A stretch of 64,000 bases of DNA from Candidatus Arcticimaribacter sp. (lineage in GTDB: Bacteria; Bacteroidota; Bacteroidia; Flavobacteriales; Flavobacteriaceae). The position numbers and the translations under genes were made by a program. The stretch is from assembly GCA_002708445.1 (NCBI GenBank), contig PAOB01000034.1:1-64000 (forward strand). Direction: 5' to 3'. This document shows, one piece after another, positions 29,016-38,519 of the stretch. The notes beneath the pieces were generated by a model, which saw only the letters and a program-made list of their open reading frames with translations, ran no database searches and was not told where the DNA came from. How positions within the stretch are numbered: position 1 is the stretch's first letter; the number at the start of each line of letters is the position of its first letter.

Positions 29016-29040
29016 AAAAATCAGCTAAAAGCTGATTTTT
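29016..29040. terminator. Bidirectional hairpin terminator between dnaB and rplT
   Basis: TCAGC (29021-29025), loop TAAAA, GCTGA (29031-29035), flanked by A9 on the left and T8 on the right, so it can end transcription from either strand at this convergent junction. Confidence 0.85.
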
Positions 29041-29062
29041 TTGAGTACTAAAGAATGAATAT

Positions 29063-29407
29063 TTATTTGATTTTATCAACTACAGCTTTGAATGCATCAG
29101 GATGGTTCATAGCCAAATCAGCTAAAACCTTTCGGTTCAATTCGATTTCATTGGCTTTTACTTTACCCATAAACTGGCTGTAAGATAGCCCATGAAGACG
29201 GGCTGCAGCATTGATACGAGTAATCCAAAGGGATCTGAAGTTTCTTTTGTTGGTTTTTCTATCGCGGTAAGCATAAAGCATTGCTTTATCTACTGCGTTT
29301 TTTGCTACCGTCCATACATTTTTACGGCGACCGAAATATCCTTTTGCTTGTTTAAGGACTTTTTTTCTGCGTGCTCTTTTGGCAACTGCGTTTACTGATC
29401 TTGGCAT
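29063..29407 (-). CDS. rplT: 50S ribosomal protein L20
   Basis: 114 aa. Very basic N-terminal helix ([19 protein letters not shown]) and conserved [13 protein letters not shown] and [15 protein letters not shown] segments. Binds 23S rRNA early in 50S assembly and in other bacteria represses its own operon. In the 88-bp gap to rpmI lies an inverted repeat GTAGG-TTGA-CCTAC (29432-29445) in the leader, a possible regulatory hairpin. Last gene of thrS-infC-rpmI-rplT. Confidence 0.98.
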   Translation of the reverse strand: MPRSVNAVAKRARRKKVLKQAKGYFGRRKNVWTVAKNAVDKAMLYAYRDRKTNKRNFRSLWITRINAAARLHGLSYSQFMGKVKANEIELNRKVLADLAMNHPDAFKAVVDKIK

Positions 29408-29495
29408 AATTTTTCTTTTTTGTTAAAGGCGGTAGGTTGACCTACACTTTTTTTGCCCATAACAGGGTTTACATTTTTTGAACCTAAGCTAAACG

Positions 29496-29693
29496 TTATT
29501 CTAAACGTAATTGTTGCTTGATACTTTTCACATCGTTTTCATGAACCAAACCGGAATGAGTCAATTTAAGCTTTCGCTTTTTTGACTTCTTCGTTAAGAT
29601 ATGGCTCTTAAACGCATGCTTTCTTTTGATTTTACCAGTTCCTGTAAGCTTGAAACGCTTTTTGGCACTGGATTTAGTTTTCATTTTAGGCAT
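29496..29693 (-). CDS. rpmI: 50S ribosomal protein L35
   Basis: 65 aa, highly basic: [40 protein letters not shown]. Full-length family member lying between infC and rplT as in most bacteria. The 28-bp spacing to infC implies cotranscription. Confidence 0.98.
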   Translation of the reverse strand: MPKMKTKSSAKKRFKLTGTGKIKRKHAFKSHILTKKSKKRKLKLTHSGLVHENDVKSIKQQLRLE

Positions 29694-29721
29694 TCTTGTC
29701 GTATTAAATTAGTACTCTTTT

Positions 29722-30276
29722 CTATTTTTTCTTTGGACTGATAAACATGGTCATCCGTTTTCCTTCTAACTTTGGAAGCTGTTCTACTTTCCCGAGTTCC
29801 TCTAAATCTTGAGCTAAGCGAAGAAGTAGAATTTGTCCTTGTTCTTTAAATACAATAGATCTTCCTTTGAAGAATACAAAAGCCTTGAGCTTTGCTCCAT
29901 CTTTAAGGAATTTTTCGGCATGTTTCTTTTTAAAATCATAATCGTGTTCATCGGTTTGTGGACCAAAACGAATTTCTTTGATGATAACTTTTGTAGCTTT
30001 TGATTTAAGCGCCTTGTCTCTTTTCTTTTGTTCGTACAAGAACTTTTTGTATTCAAGAATTTTACAAACAGGAGGGTTAGCATTAGGAGATATTTCAACC
30101 AAATCCAATTCAAGCTCACGAGCCAATTGAAGTGCTTTACTCAAACTGTAAACACCTACTTCAACATTATCCCCGACGAGGCGAAGTTCTTGTGCAGTGA
30201 TTTTTTGATTGATCTTGTGAGGATCAACTTTGATTACACGTCCTGGGCGATTGCTCCTTTTTCTCCGTATTGCTAT
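29722..30276 (-). CDS. infC: Translation initiation factor IF-3, probable ATA start
   Basis: 184 aa if translation begins at the ATA at 30274-30276 (reads [22 protein letters not shown]). The N-terminal domain carries [24 protein letters not shown], the C-terminal [25 protein letters not shown] and GKRMTMF. Between the last in-frame stop (TAA, in the gap after thrS) and the conserved N-terminal domain there is no ATG, GTG or TTG; the first such codon is a TTG deep inside (about codon 45), which would delete the N-domain. Known infC genes often use AUU-type starts that IF-3 itself discriminates, giving autoregulation. 16 bp after thrS. Confidence 0.93.
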   Translation of the reverse strand: MAIRRKRSNRPGRVIKVDPHKINQKITAQELRLVGDNVEVGVYSLSKALQLARELELDLVEISPNANPPVCKILEYKKFLYEQKKRDKALKSKATKVIIKEIRFGPQTDEHDYDFKKKHAEKFLKDGAKLKAFVFFKGRSIVFKEQGQILLLRLAQDLEELGKVEQLPKLEGKRMTMFISPKKK

Positions 30277-30292
30277 GACTTTCTTTTTTTAG

Positions 30293-32239
30293 TTAAACTT
30301 CAAACTTTGAAATAGATTTAGCTATTTCGACACTTATGTTATTGATGAAGGAAGCAATGCCGATGCTACCTTGATCTCCTTTTTTCCGATCCCGAACAGA
30401 TACTGTTCTTTCAGCGGCTTCTTTTTCTCCTACAATGAGCATGTATGGGAATTTATTCAATTGTGCTTCGCGGATTTTTTTACCAATAGTCTCATTTCTA
30501 TTGTCCACGCGGGCGCGAATTTCGTGATTTTCCAGTTCATTTGAAACTTTTTCAGCGTATTTTTCATATTTCTCACTTACAGACAAGATAATTACCTGCT
30601 CAGGAGTTAACCAAAGTGGAAAATTTCCTCCTGTATGTTCCAATAAAATAGCCACAAAACGTTCCAAACTTCCGAATGGAGCTCTGTGAATCATCACGGG
30701 TCTATGCAATTCATTATCACTGCCCTTGTAAGTCAGTTCAAAGCGTTCCGGAAGGTTGTAGTCCACCTGAATAGTTCCCAGCTGCCATTTTCTTCCCAAG
30801 GCATCTTTTACCATGAAATCCAATTTAGGACCATAGAAAGCAGCCTCTCCATATTCGATTACATAATTGAGCTCTTTTTCATTTGCTGCATCTATGATCG
30901 CATTCTCTGCTAGGTCCCAATTTTGTTCTGACCCGATGTATTTTTCAGGTTTTTTTGGATCACGAAGCGAAACTTGTGCGGTAAAATCTTCAAAACCTAA
31001 AGAACTAAAAACATAAAGCACTAAGTCGATAACTCTTTTAAATTCTTCATCCAACTGACTGGGCATACAAAATATGTGAGCGTCATCTTGAGTGAAACCA
31101 CGCACTCTGGTTAGCCCGTGAAGCTCTCCACTTTGTTCGTACCGATAAACTGTTCCAAATTCTGCATATCGCTTTGGAAGGTCTTTGTAACTCCATTGTC
31201 GAGCATTGTAGATTTCACAGTGATGAGGACAATTCATAGGTTTTAATAAAAAACTTTCTCCTTCTGCTGGTGTTTCTATGGGTTGAAAGCTATCTGCTCC
31301 ATATTTTTCAAAGTGACCAGAAGTCTTGTAAAGTTCTTTGTTACCAATATGAGGAGAAATTACTTGTTCATAACCTGCTTTCTTTTGTGCAGCTTTCAAA
31401 AAGTTTTCTAAACGCTCTCTCAGTGCAGTTCCTTTTGGAAGCCATAAAGGTAATCCTTGACCAACTTTTTGAGAAAAAGTGAAAAGGTCAAGTTCTTTCC
31501 CAAGCTTTCTATGATCTCTTTTTTTTGCTTCTTCAAGAAGTTCCAAATAAGCGGTAAGTTCTTTTTGTTTGGGAAAAGAAATTCCGTAGATGCGGGTAAG
31601 TTGTGGTTTGTTTTCATCACCCCTCCAGTATGCACCAGCAACACTCAATAACTTCACAGCTTTGATGAATCCTGTGTTGGGTAGGTGACCACCACGGCAC
31701 AAGTCAGAAAAATCTGCATGATCACAAAAAGTAATTGTTCCATCTTCTAAATTTTCAATCAACTCAACTTTAAAAGGGTTATTTTCTTTTTGATAAAAGG
31801 ATAATGCTTCTGCTTTAGAGCAGGATCGCATTTTGAATTCAAATTTTTGGCGACTAAAAGTCAAGAACTGTTCTTCAAGTTTTTGTAAATCTTTTTCTGA
31901 GAATGAAGCCTCTCCAAAGTCTACATCGTAATAAAATCCATTTTCAATGGATGGACCGATAGTAAGTTTTGCTTGAGGAAATAATGCTAAAATGGATTGC
32001 GCCAAAACATGGGCTGACGAGTGCCAAAAAGCTGCTTTTCCTTCATCATCATTCCAAGTAAAGAGTTGTAAATTTCCACTTTTTGAAAGAAGTGTACTGG
32101 TTTCAACAATCGTATCATTAAAACGAGCCGAAAGTACATTCCGAGCTAATCCTTCACTAATATCTTTTGCTACATCTAAAACGGTTAATTCGTTTTCAAA
32201 TTCACGAACAGAACCATCTGGAAGCGTAATTGCAATCAT
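30293..32239 (-). CDS. thrS: Threonyl-tRNA synthetase
   Basis: 648 aa. TGS domain (1-60), editing domain with HSSAHVLAQ and CDHADFSDLCRGGHL, class II catalytic core (MNCPHHCEIYNARQWSYKDLPKRYAEFG, then GLTRVRGFTQDDAHIFC), and an anticodon-binding domain ending near GIASFINN. All catalytic and zinc-site residues appear present. First gene of the thrS-infC-rpmI-rplT operon. Confidence 0.98.
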   Translation of the reverse strand: MIAITLPDGSVREFENELTVLDVAKDISEGLARNVLSARFNDTIVETSTLLSKSGNLQLFTWNDDEGKAAFWHSSAHVLAQSILALFPQAKLTIGPSIENGFYYDVDFGEASFSEKDLQKLEEQFLTFSRQKFEFKMRSCSKAEALSFYQKENNPFKVELIENLEDGTITFCDHADFSDLCRGGHLPNTGFIKAVKLLSVAGAYWRGDENKPQLTRIYGISFPKQKELTAYLELLEEAKKRDHRKLGKELDLFTFSQKVGQGLPLWLPKGTALRERLENFLKAAQKKAGYEQVISPHIGNKELYKTSGHFEKYGADSFQPIETPAEGESFLLKPMNCPHHCEIYNARQWSYKDLPKRYAEFGTVYRYEQSGELHGLTRVRGFTQDDAHIFCMPSQLDEEFKRVIDLVLYVFSSLGFEDFTAQVSLRDPKKPEKYIGSEQNWDLAENAIIDAANEKELNYVIEYGEAAFYGPKLDFMVKDALGRKWQLGTIQVDYNLPERFELTYKGSDNELHRPVMIHRAPFGSLERFVAILLEHTGGNFPLWLTPEQVIILSVSEKYEKYAEKVSNELENHEIRARVDNRNETIGKKIREAQLNKFPYMLIVGEKEAAERTVSVRDRKKGDQGSIGIASFINNISVEIAKSISKFEV

Positions 32240-32257
32240 ATGTTATTTAATAAGGTG

Positions 32258-32265
32258 TAAAGATA
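32258..32265 (-). promoter_or_regulatory. -7-like box TATCTTTA upstream of thrS
   Basis: Minus-strand TATCTTTA differs from TAnnTTTG only in the last base, 18 bp before the thrS ATG. A TTTG lies 15 bp further upstream, slightly close for the consensus spacing. Confidence 0.35.
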
Positions 32266-32300
32266 ACGAGTTGAAGTTCTCAAAACAAAAACCAATATCA

Positions 32301-32534
32301 TTAATCCTGTTTTTTTTTCTTTTCGTCAAAAAGTCCTCCAACGAGAGTAGAAACACCAATAAAACCCGAGCCTATGGCAAGGAATAAAAGGATCAAGCCA
32401 ATAATAAGAACGGGCCAATACATTGGATGGTCTTGGTTTTTAAAGGCTTGCATGATGACAACTGGAGCCACAAAACAAATTCCAATTCCCCAAAAAACTT
32501 TTTTAAACCCTTTGATTACCTCTTTTTTGTTCAT
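32301..32534 (-). CDS. Small two-helix membrane protein (DUF6095-like)
   Basis: 77 aa with two hydrophobic segments (VFWGIGICFVAPVVIMQAF and PVLIIGLILLFLAIGSGFIGVSTLVGG) and a Lys-rich tail. It resembles small flavobacterial DUF6095 proteins. The ATG overlaps the murQ stop as ATGA, indicating translational coupling to MurQ and perhaps a link to cell-wall recycling. Function unknown. Confidence 0.65.
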   Translation of the reverse strand: MNKKEVIKGFKKVFWGIGICFVAPVVIMQAFKNQDHPMYWPVLIIGLILLFLAIGSGFIGVSTLVGGLFDEKKKKQD

Positions 32535-33346
32535 TTGGAGTTAAATTGATCTATTGCTTTACGGATACTTTTATGTTCATGCAGTAGGGCAGAGGCAATC
32601 TCCGAGGATACCAATAGTTGTTCTTGTATGATTTTAATAGCTCGTTTTTTTAACTTAACATTGGTCATTTGCATGTCTACCATTTTGTTTCCGCGAACAT
32701 GACCTAAGCGAACCATGGTTGCGGTAGAGATCATGTTTAAAATCATTTTTTGTGCTGTTCCAGCTTTCATGCGAGAGGATCCTGTAATAAATTCTGGCCC
32801 TACGACTACTTCAACAGGAAAATCAGCAACTGCGGCTAGGGGACTATTTTTATTACAGCAAATACAAGCAGTAGGGATGTTATTATTTTGAGCTTCCCGC
32901 AGAGCTTCAACAACATATGGTGTAGTTCCAGAAGCTGCTATTCCAACAATCATATCTCGGGTTGATATTTTATGATCTTGCAAATCGATCCAACCTTGAT
33001 TGGTATTGTCTTCTGCGTTCTCAACGGCTCTGTAAACTGCTGTTTTACCCCCAGCAATGATTCCAATTACTTGCTCTGGATCACTACCAAAAGTTGGAGG
33101 ACACTCTGAAGCATCCAAAATCCCAAGACGTCCGCTAGTTCCAGCACCGATGTAAAACAATCGCCCACCCTTTTGAAGTTGGGCTACTGTTTTGATGATT
33201 ATTTGCTCTACTTTAGGTAAAACAGTTTGTACGGCTTTTGAAACCTTTTGATCTTCTTGATGAATACCCTCTAACAATTCTTGAATGGATTTATCCTCCA
33301 GTTTGTCGTGTAAAGAATCTTGTTCTGTAATTTTTAAAAAATTCAT
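32531..33346 (-). CDS. murQ: N-acetylmuramic acid 6-phosphate etherase
   Basis: 271 aa SIS-fold enzyme that removes lactate from MurNAc-6-P, giving GlcNAc-6-P in peptidoglycan recycling. Substrate loop GAGTSGRLGILDASECPPTFG and catalytic Glu (in the AVENAEDN region), then GIAASGTTPYVVEAL and TGSSRMKAGTAQKMILNM. Somewhat shorter than E. coli MurQ (298) because the C-terminal UBA-like part is reduced. Stop overlaps the start of the small membrane protein. Confidence 0.95.
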   Translation of the reverse strand: MNFLKITEQDSLHDKLEDKSIQELLEGIHQEDQKVSKAVQTVLPKVEQIIIKTVAQLQKGGRLFYIGAGTSGRLGILDASECPPTFGSDPEQVIGIIAGGKTAVYRAVENAEDNTNQGWIDLQDHKISTRDMIVGIAASGTTPYVVEALREAQNNNIPTACICCNKNSPLAAVADFPVEVVVGPEFITGSSRMKAGTAQKMILNMISTATMVRLGHVRGNKMVDMQMTNVKLKKRAIKIIQEQLLVSSEIASALLHEHKSIRKAIDQFNSK

Positions 33347-33383
33347 TATTTAAAAGTAGCGCATATTTTTAGATCAAAGCAAA

Positions 33384-33407
33384 AAAAAACTCCACATTGT
33401 GGAGTTT
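33384..33407 (-). terminator. Hairpin terminator of icd
   Basis: Inverted repeat AACTCCACA / TGTGGAGTT (33388-33396 and 33398-33406). On the minus strand the stem is followed by a run of T, a typical intrinsic terminator just after icd. Confidence 0.85.
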
Positions 33408-33414
33408 ATGCAAA

Positions 33415-34641
33415 TTAAGAAAGTTTCTTATCAAGATTTTCTTTAAGAGCTCCAAGAAAGCCTTGGGTAGTTAAATAATCAGTTTCTCTTAGTGCGATTC
33501 CATGAATAAGAATTGCTAAATCTTTGGTCATTTTTCCACTTTCTACAGTTTCTACACATACTTCTTCTAGAGTTGTACAGAAATCGATCAATTCTTGGTT
33601 GTTGTCTAGTTTTCCACGATGGGCTAGGCCACGTGTCCATGCAAAAATAGATGCGATCGGATTTGTTGAAGTTTCTTTACCCTTTTGATGTTGTCTGTAG
33701 TGACGGGTTACTGTACCATGAGCAGCTTCTGCTTCCATGGTTTTTCCGTCAGGAGTAACAAGGGTAGAAGTCATCAATCCTAAAGATCCAAAGCCTTGAG
33801 CAACTGTATCGGATTGAACGTCTCCGTCGTAATTTTTACATGCCCAAACAAATCCTCCATTCCATTTCATTGCAGCAGCTACCATGTCATCAATTAAGCG
33901 ATGTTCGTAAGTAAGCCTAGCAGCTTCAAATCGCTCTTTAAATTCATTGTCAAACACTTCTTGAAAAATGTCCTTGAAACGCCCATCATAAGCTTTCATG
34001 ATTGTGTTTTTGGTAGAAAGATACAAAGGCCATCCTTTGTCTAGCGCACGATTCATACAAGAACGAGCAAATCCATAGATCGAACTGTCGATATTGTACA
34101 TACTCATGGCTACCCCATTTTCTTCAAAATTGTACACTTCCCAAGTTTTGGCTTCGCCTCCATCTTCTGGAGTGAAAGTCATGGTTAGTTTACCTTTACC
34201 CTCAATGACAGTATCTGTAGCTTTGTACTGGTCACCAAAAGCATGACGTCCAATACAAATTGGTTTTGTCCAACCTTGAACATAACGAGGTACATTGTTC
34301 ATGATAATAGGCTCTCTGAAAACAGTACCTCCAACAATGTTACGAATTGTTCCATTGGGAGAACGATACATTCTTTTTAAATCAAATTCAGTTACTCGGT
34401 CTTCATCGGGAGTAATTGTAGCACATTTTACACCTACATTGTATTTTTTAATAGCTTCTGCAGCATCAACGGTTATTTGATCATCAGTTTCATCGCGTTT
34501 TTCAATTCCCAGATCGTAATAAAGCAATTCAACATCGATGTAAGGTAAGATCAATTGTTCTTTGATGAATTTCCAGATTATACGAGTCATTTCATCACCA
34601 TCCATTTCTACTACTGGGTTTGCAACTTTTATTTTTGACAT
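33415..34641 (-). CDS. icd: NADP-dependent isocitrate dehydrogenase
   Basis: 408 aa, of the eukaryote-like dimeric type II group common in Bacteroidota: [63 protein letters not shown], and [11 protein letters not shown]. Converts isocitrate to 2-oxoglutarate in the TCA cycle, forming NADPH. Complete. Single-gene unit with its own terminator. Confidence 0.97.
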   Translation of the reverse strand: MSKIKVANPVVEMDGDEMTRIIWKFIKEQLILPYIDVELLYYDLGIEKRDETDDQITVDAAEAIKKYNVGVKCATITPDEDRVTEFDLKRMYRSPNGTIRNIVGGTVFREPIIMNNVPRYVQGWTKPICIGRHAFGDQYKATDTVIEGKGKLTMTFTPEDGGEAKTWEVYNFEENGVAMSMYNIDSSIYGFARSCMNRALDKGWPLYLSTKNTIMKAYDGRFKDIFQEVFDNEFKERFEAARLTYEHRLIDDMVAAAMKWNGGFVWACKNYDGDVQSDTVAQGFGSLGLMTSTLVTPDGKTMEAEAAHGTVTRHYRQHQKGKETSTNPIASIFAWTRGLAHRGKLDNNQELIDFCTTLEEVCVETVESGKMTKDLAILIHGIALRETDYLTTQGFLGALKENLDKKLS

Positions 34642-34705
34642 AGGATATTTTTAAGGTTTTATCTTGAGATAGACTTCGTAAGATAAAGATGTTTAAATTT
34701 AATTA

Positions 34706-34732
34706 ACAAAAAAGGTCGCGATAGCGACCTTT
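34706..34732 (-). terminator. Hairpin terminator of rplS
   Basis: 9-bp perfect stem AAAGGTCGC-GATA-GCGACCTTT (34711-34732). Read on the minus strand it is followed by TTTTTTG, directly after the rplS stop. Confidence 0.88.
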
Positions 34733-34738
34733 AAAATT

Positions 34739-35092
34739 TTATCTGTATTGACGCTCTTTAATACGTGCTTTTTTACCACGTAGTTCTCTAAAGTAATAGA
34801 TTCGAGCTCTTCGAACGCTTCCACGTTTGTTAACTTCTATTTTTTGAAGTGCCGGAAGGTTGATAGGGAAGATACGTTCAACTCCTATTTCTCCTGACAT
34901 TTTTCTAATGGTAAAAGTTTTGGATAAACCAACTCCTTTAATTTGAATAACTACACCTCTGTAAAACTGGGTTCTTACTTTTTCTCCTTCTCGGATTTCG
35001 TAATAAACAGTGATAGTGTCTCCAGCAGCAAATTCAGGGAATTCTTTTTTTTCGATGAATTGATCCTGAACAAAATTGATTAATGTTTCCAT
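34739..35092 (-). CDS. rplS: 50S ribosomal protein L19
   Basis: 117 aa. Shows the SH3-like core GDTITVYYEIREGEKVRTQFYRGVVIQIKG, FTIRKMSGEIGVERIFPINLP, and C-terminal RRARIYYFRELRGKKARI. Sits at the subunit interface of the ribosome. In many bacteria rplS follows trmD in one operon; here trmD is 415 bp upstream on the same strand and rplS has its own promoter and terminator. Confidence 0.98.
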   Translation of the reverse strand: METLINFVQDQFIEKKEFPEFAAGDTITVYYEIREGEKVRTQFYRGVVIQIKGVGLSKTFTIRKMSGEIGVERIFPINLPALQKIEVNKRGSVRRARIYYFRELRGKKARIKERQYR

Positions 35093-35158
35093 TATGTTTA
35101 CTTAAAAATTTTTTACAAGCAACATGCACGATTTTCGTCAGAGGTTACATTGCGAGTG

Positions 35159-35166
35159 CAAAAGTA
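35159..35166 (-). promoter_or_regulatory. -7 box TACTTTTG of rplS
   Basis: Minus-strand TACTTTTG (TAnnTTTG) 66 bp before the rplS ATG, followed by GCACTCGCAA, a context common at flavobacterial transcription starts. Implies a leader of about 60 nt. Confidence 0.55.
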
Positions 35167-35507
35167 CCAAATATTTTATTTTTTTGTTCTTTTTTACAAT
35201 AAAATTTTAAAAAACATTTTTTTAAAATTTGAGCACATCAAACCTCCTTTTTCTTTTATGTTGTAACAACCGTCTGAACTGAAAACATAAAGTGGTTTTT
35301 GAATTTAGTAAGCGTATTTGACCACAAGTTCTGTATGTTTCTCAGTGCCTTATTTGATGAAAAAACTTTCATTTAGGATAGGGTAGAAGGTATCAGTTTC
35401 ACCATATTCTTCAAAACGCAAATTATCTACATTAGAAGTTTGTGTACTGTAAAAATTATCAAAAGCAGATAGTTTAATTAAGTATTACTTTCAAAATTCC
35501 TTTTAAA
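35167..35507. other. Intergenic gap between rplS and trmD, possible gene remnant
   Basis: No complete gene. On the minus strand a 42-codon open stretch ends at TAA 35350-35352 and reads LSAFDNFYSTQTSNVDNLRF and onward, with no plausible start codon; a frame shift then leads into another short stretch (KALRNIQNLWSNTLTKF). It could be a degraded gene or chance. The part next to rplS is very A/T-rich. Confidence 0.3.
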
Positions 35508-36185
35508 TTAATCGTTTAAAAGATCAGGTCGCAAATGTTTTGTTCTTTTTAAAGCTTGTTCCTCTCTCCATTGTTCAACTTTTGGTGTATTTCCAGAGGT
35601 AAGAATAGAAGGAACTTCCCAACCTTTGTAATTAGCTGGGCGAGTGTAAATGGGAGGAGCCAAAAGATTGTCCTGGTAGCTGTCGCTTAGGGCAGAAGAT
35701 TCGTCCCCTAAAACTCCAGGGATTAGTCGAATGATACTGTCACAAAAAACAGCCGCAGCAAGTTCTCCTCCTGATAAGACAAACTCTCCAATAGAAATTT
35801 CTCTTGTGATGAAATGGTCTCTTACCCGATGATCTACTCCTTTGTAATGACCACAAAGAATTATTAGGTTTTCTTTTAGAGAACATTCATTTGAAATTTT
35901 TTGATTCAACTGTTCCCCGTCGGGAGTCATGTAAATGATGTCATCGTATTTACGCTCCTCTTTGAGTTTTGAAATACATTTATCAATGGGTTCAATCATC
36001 ATTACCATACCCGCTCCCCCTCCAAAGGGTGCATCATCAACCTGTTTGTGTTTTGTTGTCGTGTAGTCTCTTAAGTCATGAAAAAAAACATTTACTTTTT
36101 TACCCTCAATAGCCCGCTTTACGATAGAAACCTCAAAAGGACTTTTTAGGAGTTCAGGAAAAAGGGTAATAATATCAATTCGCAT
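35508..36185 (-). CDS. trmD: tRNA (guanine-N1-)-methyltransferase
   Basis: 225 aa SPOUT enzyme making m1G37 in tRNA, needed for reading-frame maintenance. N-terminus [25 protein letters not shown]; and the trefoil-knot SAM site with [13 protein letters not shown] and [14 protein letters not shown]. Complete. Confidence 0.97.
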   Translation of the reverse strand: MRIDIITLFPELLKSPFEVSIVKRAIEGKKVNVFFHDLRDYTTTKHKQVDDAPFGGGAGMVMMIEPIDKCISKLKEERKYDDIIYMTPDGEQLNQKISNECSLKENLIILCGHYKGVDHRVRDHFITREISIGEFVLSGGELAAAVFCDSIIRLIPGVLGDESSALSDSYQDNLLAPPIYTRPANYKGWEVPSILTSGNTPKVEQWREEQALKRTKHLRPDLLND

Positions 36186-36263
36186 GATTGTGTTTTAGAA
36201 AACAAAGATGCAATTTTTAATTTCTTTTAGAACAATTTATTTCTATTGCACTAAGAAACAGGT

Positions 36264-37628
36264 TTATCTTCGGAACGAAATACGTTCTTTTTCTCCCTCT
36301 GGATTTAGGTATTCAATATTACGAATGTTATTGTAGTTGTACTGTCTTAAATCATCAATTGAGTACAAGGGATTATCGTTAACCTCAAGAAGTACAGATT
36401 CTGGGTTTAGTTCTGTCATGTAATCACCTGAATCTACTACACGCAAGCCATATTTCAAATTCATTTTCTTTTTTTCTTCTTTACTGATATTCTGTAAAGT
36501 CATTCGGAGAAAATCTGTTTGATTGATTACATTCAAAGTGATCACAGTGTTATTAACTTTTCCATTTCTGTAGTATTCTACAGTAACTTTATCTCCTGGA
36601 TGTTTGCTTTCAAGGTAACCAGTTAGGTCCGAAAAACTTTTAATTTTAATATCATCTACTACAGTGATAATATCTTCTTCCTTTAAACCAGCTTTTTCTG
36701 CACCCATGCCTTTTTGAATGTCAATGATGAATACTCCCTCTAAAATATCTAAACCTTCTGAATTTACTAGGTCTGGAGTAACTGGTGTTCCAAAAATACC
36801 AATCAATCCTTTTTGGACACTTCCGTATTCTACAAGATCTTCAAAAACTTTTCGAGCAATATTACTTGGTACAGCAAAGGAGTAGCCTTGAAATCCGCCA
36901 CTCATTGAGGTAATAGCCGTGTTGATCCCTATGAGTTCTCCCTTTGTATTAACCAGGGCCCCGCCACTGTTTCCCATGTTTACTGCAGCATCGGTTTGAA
37001 TGAAGGATTGATTTTTTTGATCTCCTTTATTCAAATCTCTTGATTTTGCACTAATAATTCCTGCGGTTACTGTTGAATTTAAATTAAATGGATTTCCAAT
37101 TGCTAATACCCATTCTCCAATTTTAGTTTGATCAGAATCTCCAAAGTAAAGATAAGGAAGCGGTTTGTTGGTTTCTATTTTTAAAACAGCGATATCTGTG
37201 GTTGGGTCAGTTGCAATCAGAGTAGCTTGAAATCGTTTGTTGTCATTTGTTGTCACTTCTAGAGTTGTCGCATTTTCTATTACATGATTGTTAGTCATGA
37301 TGTAGCCATCTGGTGATACGATTACACCAGATCCAGTTCCGACCCGCGGACGATCATCAACTCCCAAGAAATAATTTAAATAATCGTTCCCATAGTCACC
37401 TTTTGAAGTGTTTTTGACATGAACTACTGCTTCAATGCTGTTATTAGCTGCAACTACAAAATCTGTTGGAGCGATTGAAGAATTCCCAATATTTGATGAA
37501 AAGGTCACAGGGATTACAGGTGTAGTTTCAGATTCAACTGGCTTTGTGTCATAAAAAGAAATGAATAACACAATCGTAAATCCTGAACTTATTAAAGATA
37601 CTAAACTGAGTTTTAAGATTGTTTTCAT
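36264..37628 (-). CDS. HtrA/Deg-family periplasmic serine protease
   Basis: 454 aa. An N-terminal hydrophobic segment (9-25) acts as signal or anchor. Trypsin-like domain with catalytic triad H115 (TNNHVIE), D145 (TTDIAVLK) and S221 (MGNSGGALVN). One clear PDZ domain follows (about 265-370, GVFIIDIQKGMGAEKAGLKEEDIITVVDD) and a degenerate second PDZ-like region at the end. Role: removal or refolding of damaged envelope proteins. Divergent from dapF. Confidence 0.95.
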   Translation of the reverse strand: MKTILKLSLVSLISSGFTIVLFISFYDTKPVESETTPVIPVTFSSNIGNSSIAPTDFVVAANNSIEAVVHVKNTSKGDYGNDYLNYFLGVDDRPRVGTGSGVIVSPDGYIMTNNHVIENATTLEVTTNDNKRFQATLIATDPTTDIAVLKIETNKPLPYLYFGDSDQTKIGEWVLAIGNPFNLNSTVTAGIISAKSRDLNKGDQKNQSFIQTDAAVNMGNSGGALVNTKGELIGINTAITSMSGGFQGYSFAVPSNIARKVFEDLVEYGSVQKGLIGIFGTPVTPDLVNSEGLDILEGVFIIDIQKGMGAEKAGLKEEDIITVVDDIKIKSFSDLTGYLESKHPGDKVTVEYYRNGKVNNTVITLNVINQTDFLRMTLQNISKEEKKKMNLKYGLRVVDSGDYMTELNPESVLLEVNDNPLYSIDDLRQYNYNNIRNIEYLNPEGEKERISFRR

Positions 37629-37721
37629 AAGTTTTATTTTTTTTCATAATTAAAAAAGTGTTTCTATTGTCTAAAGTGGTTTAACGTGTTTTTAACATCA
37701 ATTTTTACAAAAAATATTGTG

Positions 37722-37729
37722 TAGATTTG
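37722..37729 (+). promoter_or_regulatory. -7 box TAGATTTG of dapF, overlapping a perfect DnaA box
   Basis: TAGATTTG ends 8 bp before the dapF ATG. Overlapping it, 37728-37736 reads TGTGGATAA, the exact complement of the DnaA box TTATCCACA. The box could be chance or could tie dapF expression to DnaA. Confidence 0.4.
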
Positions 37730-37737
37730 TGGATAAT

Positions 37738-38517
37738 ATGGAACAGTTTTTTTTTAAGTATCAAGGAACAGGAAATGATTTTATTTTTATAGACGATCGT
37801 TCTAACACCTTTCCTAAGGAGAATATTTCATTGATCAAAAGACTTTGTGATCGAAGATTTGGAATTGGATCAGATGGTTTGATTTTATTGCAAAATAGTT
37901 CCAGCAGCGATTTTAAAATGGTTTATTTTAATGCAGACGGGAATTTAGGTTCTTTCTGTGGTAACGGAGCTCGATGCACTGTAGCTTTTGCTAAACACCT
38001 CGGATGTATTATGGATAATACAACATTTGAAGCTTCTGATGGACTTCATTATGCTCGAATTGAATCTGGTATTATCTCCTTACAAATGCATGATGTATTT
38101 GATATTAAAAATTTTAAAACACACAGTTTTTTGGATACGGGATCTCCTCATCATGTTCAAATGGTAAACGATTTGAAACAATACAATGTTTATGAAAATG
38201 GAAAGCGAATTCGTGAGGGAGAACCTTATTATGAAGCTGGATCTAATGTTAATTTTGTAGAACAAATTTCAGAAAATAAATTTGCAATAAGAACTTATGA
38301 ACGCGGGGTTGAAAACGAAACACTTTCGTGCGGTACGGGTGCAACAGCAGTTGCTGTTGTGATGCATTTTAATAAAAAAACTACTGCAACTCAAGTTGTT
38401 GTTGAAGTTGAAGGCGGAACCTTGGGAATTGAGTTTGAACCCACAGAAAAGGGTTACCAAAATATTTTTCTTTCGGGCCCTGCTGAGCAAGTGTATTCAG
38501 GAACTTTAAATTTTTAA
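37738..38517 (+). CDS. dapF: Diaminopimelate epimerase
   Basis: 259 aa from ATG 37738. Converts LL- to meso-diaminopimelate for lysine and peptidoglycan. Both catalytic cysteines are present in their motifs: FCGNGARC and LSCGTGATA. KYQGTGNDFIFIDDR is the usual start. Upstream in-frame residues are excluded because they overlap the promoter box. Together with dapA (48268) it shows DAP-type peptidoglycan. Confidence 0.97.
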   Translation: MEQFFFKYQGTGNDFIFIDDRSNTFPKENISLIKRLCDRRFGIGSDGLILLQNSSSSDFKMVYFNADGNLGSFCGNGARCTVAFAKHLGCIMDNTTFEASDGLHYARIESGIISLQMHDVFDIKNFKTHSFLDTGSPHHVQMVNDLKQYNVYENGKRIREGEPYYEAGSNVNFVEQISENKFAIRTYERGVENETLSCGTGATAVAVVMHFNKKTTATQVVVEVEGGTLGIEFEPTEKGYQNIFLSGPAEQVYSGTLNF

Positions 38518-38519
38518 CA

